Below, piece after piece: positions 60,344 through 64,000 of a DNA stretch of 64,000 bases. This DNA comes from Salegentibacter holothuriorum (GTDB lineage: Bacteria; Bacteroidota; Bacteroidia; Flavobacteriales; Flavobacteriaceae). How positions within the stretch are numbered: the first letter of the stretch is position 1; each line of letters begins with the position of its first letter. The DNA lies in the NCBI RefSeq assembly GCF_900168045.1, contig NZ_FUYY01000003.1, forward strand, positions 124,001 through 188,000, in the 5' to 3' direction. The notes under the pieces were generated by a model. It was not told the DNA's origin and did no database searches. It saw only the letters and a program-made list of their open reading frames with translations. A program made the position numbers and the translations under genes.

Positions 60344-62539
60344 ATGAGTTTGACGGAAATTGATTTACACCAACAGCTAAAGAAGTACTTTGGATTTAGC
60401 CAGTTTAAAGGGCTTCAGGAAGAGGTGATTACGAGTATTGTAAAAAGAAACAATTCTTTTGTTGTAATGCCTACCGGAGGAGGGAAATCCCTATGTTACC
60501 AACTCCCTGCGTTGATTGAAGAAGGGACGGCAATTGTTGTTTCGCCGCTTATTGCTTTAATGAAAAACCAGGTAGATGCTATTCGTAGTATTTCTGAAGA
60601 GCATGGCGTAGCCCATGTTCTCAATTCTTCCCTAAACAAAACCGAGGTGAGACAGGTGAAAGCCGACATTGAAAACGGTATTTGTAAATTGCTCTATGTG
60701 GCTCCGGAATCATTAACTAAAGAAGATCACGTTGAGTTTTTAAAACACCAAAAAATATCTTTTCTGGCTATAGATGAGGCTCATTGTATTAGTGAGTGGG
60801 GACACGATTTTAGACCTGAATACAGGAATTTGCGAAGCATTATAAAGCGTATTGGAGATAATATACCAATTATAGCACTAACCGCTACAGCAACGCCAAA
60901 AGTGCAGGAGGATATTTTAAAGAACCTGGGTATTCCAGATGCAAATACCTTTAAGGCTAGCTTTAACCGGCCTAATTTATACTATGAGGTAAGACCCAAA
61001 ACAAAAAACGTTGATGCTGATATTATTCGGTTTATAAAACAGAATAGTGGGAAATCTGGGATTATCTATTGTTTAAGTAGAAAAAAAGTAGAAGAACTTG
61101 CCCAAACTTTACAGGTAAATGGAATAAACGCCGTGCCATACCACGCTGGGCTGGATGCAAAAAAACGAAGTAAACACCAGGATCAGTTTCTTATGGAAGA
61201 TATTGATGTAGTTGTTGCTACTATTGCTTTTGGAATGGGAATAGATAAGCCCGATGTGCGCTTTGTAATTCATCATGATATTCCAAAAAGTATAGAAAGT
61301 TATTATCAGGAAACCGGCCGTGCGGGCAGGGATGGTGGAGAAGGGCATTGCCTGGCTTTTTATTCTTATAAAGATATAGAAAAGCTCGAAAAATTTATGA
61401 GCGGGAAGCCTGTTGCCGAACAGGAAATAGGTCACGCCCTATTGCAGGAAGTGGTGGCTTATGCTGAGACTTCAATTTCCCGTAGAAAATTTATTCTTCA
61501 TTATTTTGGGGAGGAATTTGACGGAGAAACCGGGGAAGGTGCGTCTATGGACGATAATGTTAGGAACCCTAAAAAACAACACGAAGCCGGGGAGGAAGTA
61601 GAATTGCTTCTAAAAACGGTAAAGGAAACCAAGCAACTTTATAAGTCTAAAGAAGTGGTAAAAACACTAATTGGGAAATCTAATGCCGTTATCCTATCAC
61701 ATAAAACCGATGCGCATCCTTTATTTGGAAAGGGAAAGCATAGGGATGGAAAGTACTGGATGGCTTTAATTAGGCAGGTTTTAGTAGCTGGCTATTTAAA
61801 GAAAGATATTGAAACCTACGGCGTGATAAAACTTACCGCCAAGGGCGAAGATTTTTTAAAAAACCCGGGATCTTTTATGATGACAGACGATCATATCTTT
61901 GACAGTACTACTGAAGCTGTTCCTACAGCCAGTCAGTCTGGCGGGGGAATAGATAAAACGCTGGTGAAAATGCTTAAGGACCTACGGAAAAAAGTTGCTG
62001 TTAAAAGTGAAGTCCCTCCATTTGTAGTGTTTCAGGATCCTTCTCTGGAAGATATGGCTATTAAATATCCGGTGTCTATAGAAGAACTTACTAATATTTA
62101 TGGTGTAGGAGAGACTAAAGCGAAAAAGTTTGGAAAAGAGTTCGTGGCATTAATTCAACGTTATGTTGAAGAAAATGATATTGTTAGACCAGATGATTTG
62201 GTGGTTAAATCTACCGGGGCCAATTCGGCTTTAAAATTATATATCATTCAGAATGTAGATCGTAAACTACCTTTGAATGATATCGCATCTGCCAAGGGAA
62301 TGGAAATGCCCGAATTTATTAAAGAAATGGAAGCCATTGTTTATAGCGGAACCAAGTTGAATATTAGTTATTGGATAGATGATTTGTTGGATGAAGATCA
62401 ACAGGAAGAAATTCACGAATATTTTTTGGAGGCTGAAAACGATAAAATTGACGAAGCCATTAAAGAATTTGATGGAGATTATGACGATGAAGAGCTTCGG
62501 TTATATAGAATTAAATTTATAAGTGAAGTGGCGAATTAG
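60344..62539 (+). CDS. recQ: ATP-dependent DNA helicase RecQ
   Basis: 731 aa. VVMPTGGGKSLCYQLPALIE (Walker A, residues 44-49), FLAIDEAHCISEWGHDFRPE (DEAH), IALTATATPKVQEDI, GIIYCLSRKKVEELAQTLQ, ATIAFGMGIDKPDVRFVIHH and YYQETGRAGRDG are the complete SF2 helicase motifs. They are followed by a zinc-binding/winged-helix (RQC) region and an HRDC-like part near 535-610. It unwinds recombination and fork intermediates with 3'-5' polarity. The acidic C-terminal 120 residues are longer than in E. coli RecQ, as usual in Bacteroidota. The canonical zinc cysteines are not evident around residues 375-420. Confidence 0.94.
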   Translation: MSLTEIDLHQQLKKYFGFSQFKGLQEEVITSIVKRNNSFVVMPTGGGKSLCYQLPALIEEGTAIVVSPLIALMKNQVDAIRSISEEHGVAHVLNSSLNKTEVRQVKADIENGICKLLYVAPESLTKEDHVEFLKHQKISFLAIDEAHCISEWGHDFRPEYRNLRSIIKRIGDNIPIIALTATATPKVQEDILKNLGIPDANTFKASFNRPNLYYEVRPKTKNVDADIIRFIKQNSGKSGIIYCLSRKKVEELAQTLQVNGINAVPYHAGLDAKKRSKHQDQFLMEDIDVVVATIAFGMGIDKPDVRFVIHHDIPKSIESYYQETGRAGRDGGEGHCLAFYSYKDIEKLEKFMSGKPVAEQEIGHALLQEVVAYAETSISRRKFILHYFGEEFDGETGEGASMDDNVRNPKKQHEAGEEVELLLKTVKETKQLYKSKEVVKTLIGKSNAVILSHKTDAHPLFGKGKHRDGKYWMALIRQVLVAGYLKKDIETYGVIKLTAKGEDFLKNPGSFMMTDDHIFDSTTEAVPTASQSGGGIDKTLVKMLKDLRKKVAVKSEVPPFVVFQDPSLEDMAIKYPVSIEELTNIYGVGETKAKKFGKEFVALIQRYVEENDIVRPDDLVVKSTGANSALKLYIIQNVDRKLPLNDIASAKGMEMPEFIKEMEAIVYSGTKLNISYWIDDLLDEDQQEEIHEYFLEAENDKIDEAIKEFDGDYDDEELRLYRIKFISEVAN

Positions 62540-62578
62540 AGGGTGAAGGTACAGAAGCGTTCTATTAATTTTTAGAAT

Positions 62579-62658
62579 CGTCATCCTGAACTTGTTTCAG
62601 GATCTAAGACACTTGTAGTTCTAAACACGTTAGAAGCTGAAACAAGTTCAGCTTGACG
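62579..62658. repeat. TGAAACAAGTTCAG-family palindromic pair
   Basis: CGTCATCCTGAACTTGTTTC-AGGATCTAAG at the left and AAGCTGAAACAAGTTCAGCTTGACGA at the right. It sits between the convergent recQ and metalloprotease genes, as the same family does between pssA and lptB. Confidence 0.75.
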
Positions 62659-62689
62659 AGAAGGTAAGGAGAAGGTAAGGAAGGTGAAA

Positions 62690-63472
62690 TTATCTTCCAC
62701 CGGCAGCTTGAAGATCTCTAATGCAATGTTCTCCTAATTCTGGGATACGGCCACCTTCAATTTCATCAATTATTCCGCTTCCAAATTCAATAGAAGCCTG
62801 CATCAGGCAATCTTCAACATTACAATGCCCTTTGTTATCATCGTCTTTATGATCTGATTGCGGCTCGGTACCAATATCAACCAGACCGAATAAATGGCCG
62901 AACTCGTGATTTAAAACAGCGGCTTCAATGTCACTTTCAATAGGTGCATTTGGTCTTGAAGCAAAGTCTTCTATGGTTTTTCCATATAATACCATAGAAG
63001 TATTTCTAAATGCAGAGCCAAGGGTAAGTTTGTTTTCTTCGTCTTTTTCGCTCTTTCCATCAGCGATATAAATATATACCGCAATTTCATCTCCTGCGTT
63101 ATAAATAGTACGTGTTTCGTCTTCAATTTCTACAATTTCTTCTATAGAAAACGGCGCTTTACCTGAAGAGGCAACGGCTCTTAAACTTATATTAATTCCA
63201 TCAGGCTTAAAAGTGCGCTCCTCAAGGAAAGTTTTGAAATTGGCAAGGGCTGCCTGGTTAGGCTGAAAACCATTTACATATACAATCTCTATGTTCATAG
63301 AAGTAAATTCGGCATCACTTAAAAGATGTGAAGCAGAATCCCCAAGTCCCTGTAAATTAGCTGTTTTATCTATTCCGGGAACACTATCATCATCTTGAGC
63401 GTTGTCTGTAGAACACGAAACTGTTAATAGAGATACAAAGAAGAGAAGGAGTGCGTACTTATATTTGAACAT
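62690..63472 (-). CDS. Lipoprotein with zinc-metalloprotease motif
   Basis: 260 aa. The N-terminus YALLLFFVSLLTVSCSTDN is a lipoprotein signal with Cys20 as the acylated residue. LNHEFGHLFGLVDIG near residue 188 is an HExxHxxG zinc site, with Asp in place of the usual third ligand His of metzincins. A Cys pair (HCNVEDCLM) and a later Cys (GEHCIRDL) may form a disulfide near the active site, as in other Bacteroidota membrane metalloproteases. It is likely held at the outer membrane or periplasmic face. The substrate is unknown. Confidence 0.82.
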   Translation of the reverse strand: MFKYKYALLLFFVSLLTVSCSTDNAQDDDSVPGIDKTANLQGLGDSASHLLSDAEFTSMNIEIVYVNGFQPNQAALANFKTFLEERTFKPDGINISLRAVASSGKAPFSIEEIVEIEDETRTIYNAGDEIAVYIYIADGKSEKDEENKLTLGSAFRNTSMVLYGKTIEDFASRPNAPIESDIEAAVLNHEFGHLFGLVDIGTEPQSDHKDDDNKGHCNVEDCLMQASIEFGSGIIDEIEGGRIPELGEHCIRDLQAAGGR

Positions 63473-63501
63473 TGAGAAGCATTTTTTGTAAAAATAGAAA
63501 T

Positions 63502-64000
63502 TTATTGATTTAAAGGCTGTAATTCAGCTAAATAATCGAAGTGCTTTCCTTCTTTTATAAGTTTGCAACTAAAATTATTGGTTTCTGCTGCGAATTTAAG
63601 TGTCTGGAAATCTATATAAAGCCAGTCAAAATAATCTGAACTTTCACCTTTGTAAGTTACTTTAAACTCTAATTCGCCATAATAGGCCGCTTCAGAATCT
63701 ACCCAAATTCCACCATCTTCGTCTCGATCAAATAAATAACTAAGATCTGAAGAATCCAGGAGTATTTTTCCATTAGTGTTAAGGAGCTCCTTTGCCTTTT
63801 TAAAGAATTTATCAAGGTTTTTAAGCTTCCCAATGATTCCGCTACCATTCATAAGCATTAATATGGTATCGAATTTTTCATCTTTTAATTCGAAAAAATC
63901 AATGTTACGTACCTCTTTAATTCCGCGAAGACGGGAAATTTCTACAGCACCTGCAGAAGTATCAATAGCTGTAATTTCAAGTTTTTTCTCCTGCTGCAGA
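63502..64000 (-). CDS. Class I SAM methyltransferase, C-terminal part, cut by window edge
   Basis: The minus-strand frame is open to the window end. It reads LEITAIDTSAGAVEISRLRG (motif II region), IDFFELKDEKFDTILMLMNG (post-I) and LLNTNGKILLDSSDLSYLF, typical of a class I methyltransferase whose SAM loop lies beyond base 64000. The C-terminal part (GELEFKVTYKGESSDYFDWL) is beta-rich. An internal ATG at 63858 would give 118 aa, but it lies inside the fold and is unlikely to be the start. It is 29 bases upstream of the metalloprotease gene on the same strand. Confidence 0.78.
   Translation of the reverse strand, partial: LQQEKKLEITAIDTSAGAVEISRLRGIKEVRNIDFFELKDEKFDTILMLMNGSGIIGKLKNLDKFFKKAKELLNTNGKILLDSSDLSYLFDRDEDGGIWVDSEAAYYGELEFKVTYKGESSDYFDWLYIDFQTLKFAAETNNFSCKLIKEGKHFDYLAELQPLNQ

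Overview
The window comes from an AT-rich member of the Bacteroidota, most likely a marine member of the Flavobacteriaceae. This rests on the gene families (LptB, Lnt, PssA, TatC and KdsD of Bacteroidota type), frequent TTG starts, weak Shine-Dalgarno sequences, and intergenic palindromes built on TGAAACAAGTTCAG and CGTCATTACGAGCG, which I associate with flavobacterial genomes. No tRNA, rRNA, CRISPR array, phage or insertion-sequence transposase was seen.

Region 1 (1-54333) is one very large surface-polysaccharide locus, probably LPS O-antigen or capsule. It holds about 22 intact glycosyltransferases and about nine SAM-methyltransferase-like proteins. Sugar-nucleotide genes are neuA, neuC and a distant neuB (sialic-acid type), gmd and fcl (GDP-L-fucose) and wecB (UDP-ManNAc). 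Decorating enzymes are a pyruvyl transferase, a sulfotransferase and an asparagine-synthase-like amidotransferase. Export looks ABC-dependent: a Wzm-like permease (14845-15705) and a Wzt-like ATPase with a C-terminal glycan-binding region (19732-21021), separated by 4 kb of inserted and decayed genes. An O-antigen ligase/polymerase-type membrane protein (48644-50005) and an initiating polyprenyl-phosphate sugar-phosphotransferase (52939-54333) close the locus. The left part (1-8272, 11162-13908) is mostly on the minus strand; from 14113 onward nearly everything is on the plus strand in tight, often overlapping order.

Region 2 (54624-64000) is ordinary housekeeping: lnt, pssA, a kdsD-tatC-ahpD-like-lptB run, recQ, a secreted metalloprotease-like lipoprotein and a partial methyltransferase.

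The locus shows active remodelling. There is a sulfotransferase pseudogene, a GT2 fragment, a duplicated wecB/GT junction around an inserted gene, an fcl frameshift in a T7 run, a split neu gene set, and many dispersed repeats including a ~195-bp element present in opposite orientations 28 kb apart.

The most unusual signal is a family of degenerate repeats with a strict 7-nt period. Several abut start or stop codons, and two lie inside adjacent glycosyltransferase genes. The larger is 48 uninterrupted heptamers (47241-47576) that encode a heptad peptide in place of the native start of a GT4 enzyme. Because 7 is not a multiple of 3, gain or loss of one unit would switch the frame. This makes a candidate phase-variation or gene-fusion system, not yet tested.
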